A DNA stretch of 64,000 nucleotides, from contig JACSYO010002166.1 in assembly GCA_016806645.1 (NCBI GenBank), positions 952,501 to 1,016,500 on the forward strand, read 5' to 3'. Under the pieces are notes generated by a model, which saw nothing but the letters and a program-made list of their open reading frames with translations, did not search any database and was not told the origin of the DNA. Shown one piece after another: positions 63,753 through 64,000 of the stretch (position 1 is the stretch's first letter; each line of letters opens with the position of its first letter). The translations under genes were made by a program, and so were the position numbers. Source of the DNA: Ophiodon elongatus (Eukaryota > Chordata > Actinopteri > Perciformes > Hexagrammidae).

Positions 63753-64000
63753 CTGTAGGCGTGCCAGCTAATCAGATAAAGGATGTGCTCTGTGTGTGTG
63801 TGGCTACTTGCATGTGTGTTATGTGGTGTTTACGGTGCAGCAGAGGATGTGAGGTATAAAGCTGAAGTTAAACACGTACAGACAAATACACAACCAGAAT
63901 TTAACTCTTTGACCTAAAGTTAAACACCAAGAGATCTTAAGATCTCGGGATTCAGAACTCAAGTTTTAATATCTCTCTGTGTCCAACACCGGAATATACA
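62492..64000 (-). other. dph6: dph6 intron (partial), right edge
   Basis: A G/C-run block (62499-62521) adjoins the exon. CA repeats lie at 62683-62708 and 63655-63750. The upstream exons with the P-loop were looked for and not found here. Confidence 0.75.
63655..63750. repeat. (CA)n microsatellite with CG interruptions
   Basis: CA units with CACG variants near 63668-63690, then about 28 clean CA units. Confidence 0.95.

Overview
The window is vertebrate nuclear DNA, most likely from a spiny-rayed (percomorph) teleost fish. The grounds are long CA/TG microsatellites every few kilobases, small coding exons with GT-AG borders in long introns, and proteins that read as fish orthologues of human chromosome 15q14 genes. 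Nothing prokaryotic, phage-like, viral or CRISPR-like was seen. Three genes were found, all transcribed from the minus strand, in the order (right to left) dph6 > znf770 > aqr. From general knowledge this matches the order and orientation of DPH6, ZNF770 and AQR in human.

Region by region. 1-14559 holds the first 17 coding exons of aqr (Aquarius, the intron-binding spliceosomal helicase), about 554 codons of roughly 1480; the helicase core lies beyond the left edge. A 5'UTR exon with a clean donor lies at 14905 and above. 15510-18851 is a single-exon C2H2 zinc-finger gene, znf770, with a 5'UTR exon near 19172 and above. 19335-23140 is intergenic. 23301-62491 holds twelve coding exons of dph6 (diphthine--ammonia ligase), including the stop codon; the first ~104 codons with the ATP-binding loop lie beyond the right edge.

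Exon borders were chosen by hand. All reading phases close across 17 aqr exons and 12 dph6 exons without a frameshift or stop, which is strong internal support. The encoded proteins act separately: AQR in spliceosomes, DPH6 in diphthamide formation on elongation factor 2, ZNF770 probably in DNA binding. There is no sign of a shared pathway; the linkage is conserved synteny.

The more interesting points are: dph6 keeps a long form with two C-terminal RidA/YjgF-like domains that the human 267-residue protein lacks; several small exons have long UG repeats, in the transcript sense, beside their splice sites, an arrangement like CFTR exon 9; there is a 182-bp fold-back element in a dph6 intron; and several stretches of the large dph6 introns look like developmental enhancers. 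I found no candidate for a wholly new biological system.
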